Positions 7,374-12,907 of a stretch of 15,268 nucleotides of DNA are shown here, one piece after another. The notes beneath the pieces are model-generated. The model was not told the origin of the DNA. It worked only from the letters and a program-made list of their open reading frames with translations, and did no database searches. A program made the translations under genes and the position numbers. The DNA is from Rhodobiaceae bacterium (lineage in GTDB: Bacteria; Pseudomonadota; Alphaproteobacteria; Parvibaculales; Parvibaculaceae). The stretch spans positions 1 to 15,268 of the forward strand of contig NVWR01000005.1 of the NCBI GenBank assembly GCA_002746275.1, written 5' to 3'. Position 1 is the stretch's first letter, and each line of letters starts with the position of its first letter.

Positions 7374-7786
7374 GGACACAGGTCCGGGTCTGTTGCTGCA
7401 TCGCGAAGGAAAGCGATCAACGCCAACCTCTCCTCCGCGTCCCGCACACCTGCATACGCCATCCGCGTGCCACGCACTTTGCGCGTCGGACTTTCGAGAA
7501 ACCAATTGAGCTTTTCCTCGGTCCACTCACTCTCAAGCGCTTGCAAGGCTTTGGAGTAGGCGAAGCCTGAAATGCTGGCGGTGGGCCGCCCCACAACGCC
7601 ACAGAGCTTGGGGCCGGTCCGGTTTCGCTCAAGAGAATGGCAGGCCACGCAGCGCGAGAATATCTCCGCACCGTCAACAGGGACCGAAGGCCCGGCTGCC
7701 GATAAAGCGATAAATCCCAAAAACGCATATCCAAAGGCGACGAACCGCACAACCCGGTTCCGCCACGATGCCTGCCACCAACTCAC
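7370..7786 (-). CDS. Small exported class I c-type cytochrome
   Basis: 138 residues from a GTG start (7784-7786), chosen because GAGAGG lies nine bases upstream and the protein then begins with a clean signal peptide (basic WRNRVVR, hydrophobic core, SAAG). A longer frame running back through the upstream ferritin gene is open but implausible. The heme-binding CVACH is at 46-50, RTGPKLCGVVGR (56-67) matches the usual GPxLxGVxGR block, and RMAYAG (108-113) supplies the probable axial Met109. This is a periplasmic electron carrier of the cytochrome c550/c2-like kind. Cys62 sits in the GPxLxG block and Cys137 is the second-last residue; they could form a disulfide. It is 22 bases behind the ferritin-like gene, so almost certainly in the same operon. 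A TTG start at 7792 is an alternative. Confidence 0.85.
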   Translation of the reverse strand: MSWWQASWRNRVVRFVAFGYAFLGFIALSAAGPSVPVDGAEIFSRCVACHSLERNRTGPKLCGVVGRPTASISGFAYSKALQALESEWTEEKLNWFLESPTRKVRGTRMAYAGVRDAEERLALIAFLRDAATDPDLCP

Positions 7787-7808
7787 AATCAAGACCCTCT
7801 CAAACCAC

Positions 7809-8381
7809 TCAGGACATGAAGGCGCTAGGAACCGGGTCCTGGCCCAACGCATTGCGCAGCACAGCCCAGTGCATCGCCTCATCACCGAGGATGGAAGCCG
7901 CAACCTTGGCAAGCTCCCGGTCTTCCAGGATCGGTACAGCGCCGAGATAAGCGCTTACCGCTCCCTTTTCGAGACCCGCTGCAAAGGCCAGCACAGAGGC
8001 TTCATCGACTAGCTTATGGGTGGGGAAGTCATAGGTCGCCAACGGCGCGGCGGCGACACCCCCCAGGCTTTTGATCGTCGACGACAGCGCGTCAACATGT
8101 TGTTTGTGATGATCCTGAAACGTCAGACCGAGCTTCAAGGCACCAGCCCCGAGCAACCCACTTTCAGCCGCCAACTGATAGGCAGCGACAGCTTCATGTT
8201 CAGCGGCAACGGCCCCGTTCAAAATCAGAACATCACCTTCGCTCGCCTGCGCCGTGCCGATCAATGTGCGACCACCAACACCCGCCATCATCGCAACAGC
8301 TGCACCCGTCAGAACAAACTTGCCCGTCCCGGACAAAAAGCTTCGCCGTGCGCCATCAAGATCCATTTTTTCTTCAGACAT
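7809..8381 (-). CDS. Tat-exported ferritin-like (four-helix diiron type) protein
   Basis: 190 residues. The start ATG (8379-8381) has GAGAGGAG about nine bases upstream. The N-terminus has a twin-arginine signal (ARRSFLSGTGKFVLTGAA, residues 11-28, cleavage near AQA-S), so the folded protein, perhaps with metal, is exported. The mature part is a four-helix bundle with ligand-type pairs: AAEHEAVAAYQ (59-69), QDHHKQHVDAL (89-99), GLEKGAVSAY (136-145) and LGDEAMHWAVL (165-175). The E-H, HxxxH, E and ExxH pattern is that of ferritin-like domain proteins (Ferritin_2 type). It probably binds or oxidises iron, or acts on peroxide, in the periplasm. The cytochrome gene follows directly, and a predicted ECF-type promoter lies upstream between it and the sigma gene. 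Confidence 0.85.
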   Translation of the reverse strand: MSEEKMDLDGARRSFLSGTGKFVLTGAAVAMMAGVGGRTLIGTAQASEGDVLILNGAVAAEHEAVAAYQLAAESGLLGAGALKLGLTFQDHHKQHVDALSSTIKSLGGVAAAPLATYDFPTHKLVDEASVLAFAAGLEKGAVSAYLGAVPILEDRELAKVAASILGDEAMHWAVLRNALGQDPVPSAFMS

Positions 8382-8463
8382 TTTTCCACTCCTCTCAGCG
8401 ACCGACCGGAATGCGTGGTGCGCCGGGCAGTCAAAAAGGGGGCACAAAGCCACCCACATCCGC

Positions 8464-8492
8464 TCTAACCCCACAGCGAGGCATTTGGATGC
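8464..8492 (-). promoter_or_regulatory. Candidate ECF-dependent promoter of the ferritin-cytochrome operon
   Basis: Minus strand: GCATCC (8487-8492), 17-base spacer, GTTAGA (8464-8469), predicted +1 near 8457, 76 bases before the ferritin ATG. The extended -35 TGCATCCAA is identical over nine bases to a site upstream of the ECF sigma gene. The GCATCC core resembles the CCATCC -35 that I recall for SigK-type sigma factors. Inference only. Confidence 0.5.
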
Positions 8493-8501
8493 AGTGCAGT
8501 G

Positions 8502-9467
8502 TCAAAAAGGACGGAGGTAAATCGCCAAAAGAGAAAGAAAGACAACCATTCCAAGCAACCCAAACAGCTTATGTCTGAACTTTGCAGGAGACCTACCCTC
8601 AATGGACAGGTCCTGCTCTATACGGTCCCACACCCGGGCAGGCGGGTTTTGGGGCGGCAACAACACGAGCATCGCGGCAAACTGATCCTGCCACCAATCT
8701 GCGGCCACACAGAATTTGGCGTCCGTGTCCCGACGCCGCTGGAAAGCGGGCGTCAGTCCCAGAGGCAAAGCGCCAAGTTCATGCTCAGCAGCCAGCATCG
8801 CGTGGGGCTCTTGCGACGCTTCTCCCCCGAGACATTGGCCCATTTGAGCCAAACCACGGCGTACCCAGCTTTTCGCTGTTCCCAGCGGCACCTCTAACCG
8901 GTGCGCAAGTTCCTGGTGAGTCAACCCGTCGAAATAGACCATTTGCAGCGCACGCTGTTTGTCTTGATCAAGCCGCCCCAAACAGGCCCTGACCTGCTCT
9001 GAGTTCTGCAAGGCGATAACGTGGGCGAGCCCATCAACGTGGCCCCGATCTGGAATGGAATCCATATCCTCATCAGGAGCGCTCGTCGCCGTCAGGCGCC
9101 GTGCCTTTTCCGCGAGTGTCCGAGCACGATTGCGGACCACAACAGTTATCCAGGCCAAAGCCTCCCCTTTCGACATGTCAAACTCCCTGGCATTGCGCCA
9201 AATGCGCACAAATCCTTCCTGCAGCGCCTCTTCGGCCAAGTCAGCACGACCCGTGGTGCGCAGACAAAGCGCATAAAGGCGTGGACTGGTGATGTGATAA
9301 AGAGTGGAAAAAGCGCCGCGATCACCCTTAGAAACCGCAGCCAACAGCGATTTCAACTGTCCTGAGCCAGGCGCGGGTGGAACCACGAAGGCATCCCTCA
9401 AGGCAGACCGCCTGCCTGCGTCCGCATCATCTCTGACAGCTGAGCTCTGATCTATAGCGTGATCCAT
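8502..9467 (-). CDS. ECF sigma factor fused to an RskA-like anti-sigma domain and a C-terminal membrane anchor
   Basis: 321 residues from ATG 9465-9467, chosen for its GGAGGTGG site. Residues 38-105 are sigma region 2 (LYALCLRTTGRADLAEEALQ, then FVRIWRNA). Residues 155-212 are region 4 (CLGRLDQDKQRALQMVYFDG, then THQELAHRLEVPLGTAKSWVRRGL). After a short GGEASQEPHAM linker, residues 224-287 read like the cytoplasmic half of an RskA/anti-SigK protein: LAAEHELGALPLGLTPAFQ, a WWQDQF helix, and LLPPQNPPARVWDRIEQDL. Residues 300-318 form one transmembrane helix, with only RPF beyond it. In standard systems these two parts are separate genes; here the reading frame is continuous. There is no periplasmic sensor domain, so the sensing mode must differ. 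The internal ATG at codon 224 has no close ribosome site. Its likely targets are itself and the ferritin-cytochrome operon. Confidence 0.85.
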   Translation of the reverse strand: MDHAIDQSSAVRDDADAGRRSALRDAFVVPPAPGSGQLKSLLAAVSKGDRGAFSTLYHITSPRLYALCLRTTGRADLAEEALQEGFVRIWRNAREFDMSKGEALAWITVVVRNRARTLAEKARRLTATSAPDEDMDSIPDRGHVDGLAHVIALQNSEQVRACLGRLDQDKQRALQMVYFDGLTHQELAHRLEVPLGTAKSWVRRGLAQMGQCLGGEASQEPHAMLAAEHELGALPLGLTPAFQRRRDTDAKFCVAADWWQDQFAAMLVLLPPQNPPARVWDRIEQDLSIEGRSPAKFRHKLFGLLGMVVFLSLLAIYLRPF

Positions 9468-9484
9468 AAAACCACCTCCATGCC

Positions 9485-9513
9485 CTATACCCTTACATAC
9501 CCTCATTGGATGC
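9485..9513 (-). promoter_or_regulatory. Candidate autoregulatory promoter of the ECF sigma gene
   Basis: Minus strand: GCATCC (9508-9513), 17-base spacer, GTATAG (9485-9490). It shares TGCATCCAA with the site before the ferritin gene. The predicted +1 near 9478 leaves a leader of only about 11 bases and begins inside the GGAGGTGG ribosome site. That weakens the exact -10 call but not the shared -35 motif. Confidence 0.42.
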
Positions 9514-9566
9514 ACTCTCAGACACGTTTTTCACAGGCAAGTCAGCTCACGATCACACACAATTCA

Positions 9567-9594
9567 TTGACTTTATCCGCGCGAAACCTATATA
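9567..9594 (+). promoter_or_regulatory. Sigma70 promoter of the first cold-shock gene
   Basis: TTGACT (9567-9572), 16-base spacer, TATATA (9589-9594). The predicted +1 is 9601, exactly where strong similarity to the second cold-shock leader begins. Confidence 0.65.
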
Positions 9595-9600
9595 CCGCCC

Positions 9601-9741
9601 ATACGGGTTACATTTGATGCGCGCTACGTGAATGACCGGCTTGCTGGTTAGCTTATTTATCTCCTGACAATGTGAACGTTAAGACCCCGCGAATGCCATG
9701 GTGGTAGGCGCGGACGATATGCATGTTAAAGGATAAAGAAT
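9601..9741 (+). ncRNA. Structured 5' leader of the first cold-shock gene
   Basis: A 141-base untranslated leader from the predicted +1 to the ATG. Bases 9601-9682 match the second leader (10111-10192) with a single difference. Bases 9709-9741 match again without change, including the AAAGGA ribosome site. Potential stems: GCTA/TAGC enclosing ACC/GGT (9623-9652), and the CCGCG/CGCGG hairpin at 9687-9713. Long structured leaders control cspA-type mRNAs by temperature-dependent folding in enterobacteria; this one shows no evident relation to the E. coli leader by eye. Confidence 0.65.
9687..9713 (+). promoter_or_regulatory. Leader hairpin upstream of the first cold-shock gene
   Basis: CCGCG (9687-9691) pairs with CGCGG (9709-9713). 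Inside, TGCC (9694-9697) pairs with GGTA (9703-9706), including one G-U pair. The second leader has the same fold with C-G in place of the T-A pair (9694/9706), a compensatory change. The 3' foot lies 28 bases before the ATG. Confidence 0.55.
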
Positions 9742-9951
9742 ATGCCTACAGGTACAGTCAAGTTTTTCAACCCATCTAAGGGCTTCGGTTTCATCGAGCC
9801 AGAAGATGGCGGCAAAGACGCATTCGTACACATTTCTGCTGTTGAACGCGCTGGTCTTTCCACGCTGAACGAAGGCCAGAAGGTTTCTTACGAACTCGAA
9901 ACCGGCCGCAACGGCAAAGAGTCTGCTGAAAACCTCTCCGTCGTTGGCTAA
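9742..9951 (+). CDS. Cold-shock protein (CspA family), first copy
   Basis: 69 residues, a single cold-shock domain (OB fold) of normal family length. The RNA-binding motifs are KGFGFI (RNP1, residues 13-18) and AFVHIS (RNP2-type, about 27-32), with the conserved TVKFFN start (5-10) and LNEGQKVSYELE segment. It binds single-stranded RNA/DNA and acts as an RNA chaperone in the cytoplasm. AAAGGA about nine bases upstream supports the ATG. It has its own promoter, leader and terminator, so it is monocistronic. The second copy downstream differs at only about ten residues. The gene may respond to cold or to growth phase; the leader suggests post-transcriptional control. Confidence 0.95.
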   Translation: MPTGTVKFFNPSKGFGFIEPEDGGKDAFVHISAVERAGLSTLNEGQKVSYELETGRNGKESAENLSVVG

Positions 9952-9985
9952 CGCCACGTAAGAGACGGTCGGCAACGACCTTTTG

Positions 9986-10020
9986 AAGCCGCTCCCGGTT
10001 CTGCTGGGGGCGGCTTTTTT
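9986..10020 (+). terminator. Rho-independent terminator of the first cold-shock gene
   Basis: AAGCCGC-t-CCC and GGG-g-GCGGCTT form a long GC-rich stem with a 9-base loop followed by six Ts, 34 bases after the stop. Confidence 0.9.
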
Positions 10021-10076
10021 GCATGCAAACCGCCAAAAGTAGACGCGCAATCGCCTCGCACAAGACATCGCAAGGT

Positions 10077-10104
10077 TTGACTCTGCGTACTTCCTCTCTA
10101 TAAA
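10077..10104 (+). promoter_or_regulatory. Sigma70 promoter of the second cold-shock gene
   Basis: TTGACT (10077-10082), 16-base spacer, TATAAA (10099-10104). Same -35 and spacing as the first copy but an unrelated spacer, and predicted +1 at 10111, again at the leader boundary. Confidence 0.65.
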
Positions 10105-10110
10105 TTGCGC

Positions 10111-10253
10111 ATACGGATTACATTTGATGCGCGCTACGTGAATGACCGGCTTGCTGGTTAGCTTATTTATCTCCTGACAATGTGAACGTTAAAAGAACCC
10201 GCGGACACCATGGTGGTGAGCGCGGACGATATGCATGTTAAAGGATAAAGAAT
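10111..10253 (+). ncRNA. Structured 5' leader of the second cold-shock gene
   Basis: A 143-base leader, one mismatch to the first leader in its first 82 bases and identical over the final 33. The two differ mainly in the hairpin zone (10191-10220), where changes keep or improve pairing. Confidence 0.65.
10199..10225 (+). promoter_or_regulatory. Leader hairpin upstream of the second cold-shock gene
   Basis: CCGCG (10199-10203) pairs with CGCGG (10221-10225), and CACC (10206-10209) with GGTG (10215-10218). Compared with the first copy, one pair changes from T-A to C-G and one G-U becomes A-U, so pairing is conserved while sequence is not. Confidence 0.55.
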
Positions 10254-10463
10254 ATGCCTACAGGTACAGTCAAGTTTTTCAACCCATCCAAGGGCTTCGG
10301 TTTCATTGAGCCAGAAGATGGCAGCAAAGATGCATTCGTGCACATTTCTGCCGTTGAGCGTGCGGGTCTCACCACACTGAACGAAGGTCAGAAGGTCAAT
10401 TATGAGCTTCAGACCGGTCAGAATGGCAAGGTATCTGCAGAAGATATTTCTGTCGCTGACTAA
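10254..10463 (+). CDS. Cold-shock protein (CspA family), second copy
   Basis: 69 residues, one cold-shock domain with TVKFFN, KGFGFI and AFVHIS motifs as in the first copy. Differences cluster at the C-terminal half ([28 protein letters not shown]). Many third-position changes show that coding divergence has accumulated while the leader stayed almost constant. It has its own promoter and terminator and the same AAAGGA ribosome site. Likely an RNA chaperone with overlapping but perhaps not identical expression or targets. Confidence 0.95.
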   Translation: MPTGTVKFFNPSKGFGFIEPEDGSKDAFVHISAVERAGLTTLNEGQKVNYELQTGQNGKVSAEDISVAD

Positions 10464-10490
10464 CTCTTCGCAAGAATGAGAGACAATACG

Positions 10491-10526
10491 ACCCGCCTCC
10501 GGTTTAGATCGGGGGCGGGTTTTTTC
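10491..10526 (+). terminator. Rho-independent terminator of the second cold-shock gene
   Basis: ACCCGCC-t-CCG and CGG-g-GGCGGGT form a strong stem with a short loop, followed by a T-run. It lies between convergent genes, so the stem may also slow transcription arriving from the minus-strand YjbR-like gene, though no T-run exists in that direction. Confidence 0.88.
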
Positions 10527-10547
10527 TTGTCACCAGATTGCAGAGCG

Positions 10548-10955
10548 TCAAGAAGCCTGCTGATTAAGCCCCAGCTCTTTTTGCTTTTTCTTAGTCAGCC
10601 CCAGAGACACGATGCGATGGGACTCACGCATGTAGGCCTTCAGGTCTTTGTCCTTAAGGCCGGGCTTCTCGTAATTCTGGATCCAGGACATGCCCCGCGA
10701 GGCGAGATAAGGCGCTGGCCTGAGACCAGGCTCTTCTTTGAGCATCTCAAAACTGATCTTGCTCACCTTGAAAGTAATCGCCGCCTGCCCGGTGCCCCAA
10801 CCACCGATCGCAAAAACCTTGCCGCCAACTTTCCAGACATGAGCCCCGCCCCATTGCACAACATAGGTCGTTGCCGGGAGCGCCTTGCAAAACTTGTTAA
10901 ACTGCTCGTAGGTCAAAGTCTCAAACCCCAGGACTGCCAAATCCACGTTCAGCAT
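10548..10955 (-). CDS. MmcQ/YjbR-family protein
   Basis: About 135 residues. The YjbR fold signature is visible: LTYEQFNKFCKALPATT (start helix and LPxxT), then VQWGGAHVWKVGGKVFAIGGW (beta-strand core with GxKxFA), ITFKVS, and the end segment PAPYLASRGMSWIQN, which corresponds to the family's conserved tail before the final helix. YjbR-like proteins have a CyaY-like fold and are annotated as DNA-binding, but the function is unproven. The start is uncertain: ATG at 10953-10955, or TTG at 10959-10961, which has better-spaced AGGA upstream. Either way it overlaps the end of the CFA synthase gene by 35-41 bases in another frame, implying co-transcription and coupled translation. Confidence 0.78.
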   Translation of the reverse strand: MLNVDLAVLGFETLTYEQFNKFCKALPATTYVVQWGGAHVWKVGGKVFAIGGWGTGQAAITFKVSKISFEMLKEEPGLRPAPYLASRGMSWIQNYEKPGLKDKDLKAYMRESHRIVSLGLTKKKQKELGLNQQAS

Positions 10956-12153
10956 CGACAATGAAATTCCTGTTCAGCGGAACAGCATCCCTGCTTGGCG
11001 ACAGCAGCAACTGGAACACCATGTTGGAGCCATGCAGAAAACCAAGCTCTGCGGCTCCCAGATAAAACTCCCACATCCGGCAGAACCGTTCGTCGTACAG
11101 CTCAGCCGCCTTCGCCCGGTTGGCCGTAAAGCGCGCGCGCCAATCTCTCAGCGTGTAGTAGTAATGCAGACGCAACACTTCCATGTCAGAGACCCAAAGA
11201 CCCTGACGTTCCGTCGCCTCAAATGTTTCAGACAGCGCCGGAACATAACCACCGGGAAAAATATACTTGCGGAAGAACGGCCCCGTCGTGCCTGGCTGTG
11301 TGCTGCGCCCGATACAATGGATGAACGCATACCCGTCCGGTTTCAGGAAATCGCGCACCGCCCCGAAATATTCATCGAAATGACCGATGCCCACGGCCTC
11401 CATCATGCCAACAGACACGACCCGGTCGAACTGACCTTTGAACTCCCGGTAATCTTCCCCCACAAATTCGATCAGGTGCCCAACGCCAGAGGCGTCCGCT
11501 TTCTTCCGCGCAATGGCAACCTGTTCCGGTGACACATTGAGCGAGGTCACATGCGCGCCTTCTTGAGCCATCCGAATGGCAAAGGAACCCCACCCGCCCC
11601 CAATTTCCAACACGCTCATGCCGGGTTTCAGACCAAGCTTTGCAGTCGCCCGGTTGAGCTTGGCCGCCTGAGCTTCCTCCAGGGTGGCGTCTGGCGTCGG
11701 ATAGAACGCACAGGTGTAATTGAGAGCGTCATCCAGAAAGAGCTCAAACATTTCCGTCGACAGATCATAGTGGAAGCGGGCCTGTTTTTTGGCCTTGCCC
11801 ACATCGTTCGCCTGGTGACGTCGGCGCATGGCCCGCCAGGCTCCGCGCAGCATCCCTTGCATCTTGTGGCTCGCAAGGGATCCGCGATTGATGGAGAAAA
11901 GAAACAGAAGGTCGTAGCAGCCCGACCCGTTCTCGAAGGTAAGGTCCCCGTCCATATAGGCTTCCGCCGCAATCAGTTCCGGGTTGAGGAAGAGCTTCCA
12001 CTTGAGCGACTTGGCATGCAGCCGCATGGTGACATGAACTTGGCCATCTCCCTCGCTGGCGGTCCCAAACTCATGGACACTGCCGTCCACGTCATAAACC
12101 GTAAGACGTCCTTTTTGAACGAAAGTAGTCAGCAGATTACTAAGCGGCCACAT
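10921..12153 (-). CDS. cfa: Cyclopropane-fatty-acyl-phospholipid synthase (CFA synthase family)
   Basis: 410 residues from ATG 12151-12153, preferred over an ATG 39 bases upstream because GGGGGAG lies about eight bases before it. The N-terminal domain (1-120) binds lipid. The catalytic part starts at FHYDLSTEMFELFLD (127-141), followed by NYTCAFY (145-151), whose Cys148 matches the conserved active-site Cys. The SAM loop is VLEIGGGWGS (181-190), EAVGIGHF (252-259) carries the conserved Glu, then FIHCIG (277-282) and KYIFPGGYVP (296-305). The enzyme adds a methylene group from SAM to cis double bonds of membrane phospholipid acyl chains, usually at stationary phase or under acid or solvent stress. 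Relatives include methyltransferases acting on other lipids, so the exact product is inferred. The YjbR-like gene overlaps its end. Confidence 0.9.
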   Translation of the reverse strand: MWPLSNLLTTFVQKGRLTVYDVDGSVHEFGTASEGDGQVHVTMRLHAKSLKWKLFLNPELIAAEAYMDGDLTFENGSGCYDLLFLFSINRGSLASHKMQGMLRGAWRAMRRRHQANDVGKAKKQARFHYDLSTEMFELFLDDALNYTCAFYPTPDATLEEAQAAKLNRATAKLGLKPGMSVLEIGGGWGSFAIRMAQEGAHVTSLNVSPEQVAIARKKADASGVGHLIEFVGEDYREFKGQFDRVVSVGMMEAVGIGHFDEYFGAVRDFLKPDGYAFIHCIGRSTQPGTTGPFFRKYIFPGGYVPALSETFEATERQGLWVSDMEVLRLHYYYTLRDWRARFTANRAKAAELYDERFCRMWEFYLGAAELGFLHGSNMVFQLLLSPSRDAVPLNRNFIVDAERGFGSPGV

Positions 12154-12254
12154 GTACCAACTCCCCCCAGAAGAAACCTCTCCTTTCTTCATAGAACAAG
12201 CCGTGCAGCAAAGCGAATTTTGGCGGGGACTGATCAGGTAACGCTTGAGTGACC

Positions 12255-12275
12255 GGGTCGGAGCCAGCGCGACCC
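12255..12275 (-). other. Hairpin between the PhnA-domain and CFA synthase genes
   Basis: GGGTCG (12255-12260) and CGACCC (12270-12275) form a perfect 6-base stem with a 9-base loop, just after the PhnA-domain gene. No T-run follows on the minus strand, so it may be an mRNA-stabilising hairpin or a weak terminator. Confidence 0.35.
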
Positions 12276-12283
12276 CGTTGTCG

Positions 12284-12865
12284 TCAACCGGACTTTTTCA
12301 CGAACTCCGTCAGGATGACGATCTGCTGGCCATTGACCCGGCCCTCGATCTGAGCGGCATTGTCATGCACCAGGGAGATATTGCGAACCGCCGTGCCGCG
12401 CTTAGCGGTGAACCCGGCACCTTTGACCGCGAGGTCTTTGATCAGGGTCACACTATCGCCCGATGCCAGCACCGCCCCATTGCTGTCTTTGTGAATGACG
12501 GACATTTCGTCTTCGCCACGCGCAACGCCCTCTTGCGCCCAGGCAAGCGTCGCGTCTTCCAGATAAAGCGTATCGAGCAAATCGCGCGCCCACCCTTCGC
12601 CACTCAGCCGGGTGAGCATCCGCCATGCCATCACCTGCACCGCAGGCTCCGAACTCCACATGGAATTGTTGAGGCACCGCCAATGATGCGCGTCCACCTT
12701 CTCAGGAAGATCAATCTGCTCACGGCAAGTTTCGCAGACCAATAGACACGTCTCCGGGCTTCCATCATCGCGAGGCGCGACTTGATAGACACCCAGCCCT
12801 TCACCCGCCGCGCAAAGCTCGCAAGCGGCACCGGAGCGGGACTGCAAAACAGTTTCTGTCGTCAT
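12284..12865 (-). CDS. PhnA-domain (YjdM-like) zinc-ribbon protein
   Basis: 193 residues. The N-terminus has a zinc-ribbon-type pair CELC (15-18) and CETC (44-47), plus Cys64 in HHWRCLNN. The C-terminal 70 residues are the PhnA domain: KDSNGAVLASGDSVTLIKDL, KGAGFTAKRGTAVRNISL and GQQIVILTEFVKK, an SH3-like beta-barrel. Despite its name, the family is not needed for phosphonate breakdown in E. coli as far as I recall, and its role is unclear. The middle segment (about 70-120, WARDLLDTLYLEDATLAWAQ) matches long PhnA proteins of proteobacteria. The ribosome site before the ATG is weak. Neighbouring genes give no clear functional hint; it may be transcribed separately from both the ArsR unit and the CFA unit. 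Confidence 0.85.
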   Translation of the reverse strand: MTTETVLQSRSGAACELCAAGEGLGVYQVAPRDDGSPETCLLVCETCREQIDLPEKVDAHHWRCLNNSMWSSEPAVQVMAWRMLTRLSGEGWARDLLDTLYLEDATLAWAQEGVARGEDEMSVIHKDSNGAVLASGDSVTLIKDLAVKGAGFTAKRGTAVRNISLVHDNAAQIEGRVNGQQIVILTEFVKKSG

Positions 12866-12907
12866 GATCTTAAATCCAGGAAGAGAGATTGTAGGAGAAC
12901 AGCCCCG

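Larger units (their letters stand above)
9601..10463 (+). repeat. Tandem duplication of a cold-shock gene with its leader
   Basis: Units 9601-9951 and 10111-10463 are related along their whole length at an offset of 510-512 bases. Leaders are nearly identical, coding parts differ at many third positions, and promoter spacers and terminators differ in sequence. The duplicated block therefore runs from +1 to the stop codon. Confidence 0.85.

Noticed and set aside
7787..7912. N-terminal extension of the cytochrome c frame to an ATG at 7912
   Set aside because: It would overlap the ferritin gene by about 100 bases and place over 40 basic and Cys-rich residues ahead of a normal signal peptide; GTG 7786 with GAGAGG fits better.
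8382..8474. Longer start for the ferritin-like protein
   Set aside because: The extension would bury the twin-arginine signal inside the chain and run over the predicted promoter; ATG 8381 has a strong ribosome site.
8770..8798. Internal start producing a free anti-sigma protein from codon 224 of the fusion
   Set aside because: The nearest purine-rich tract is about 23 bases upstream of that ATG, too far for efficient initiation; kept only as a remote possibility.
9601..10463. Mobile element or integron-like cassette explaining the tandem repeat
   Set aside because: The repeat contains only a csp gene and its leader, with no transposase, inverted ends or target duplications; simple gene duplication explains it.
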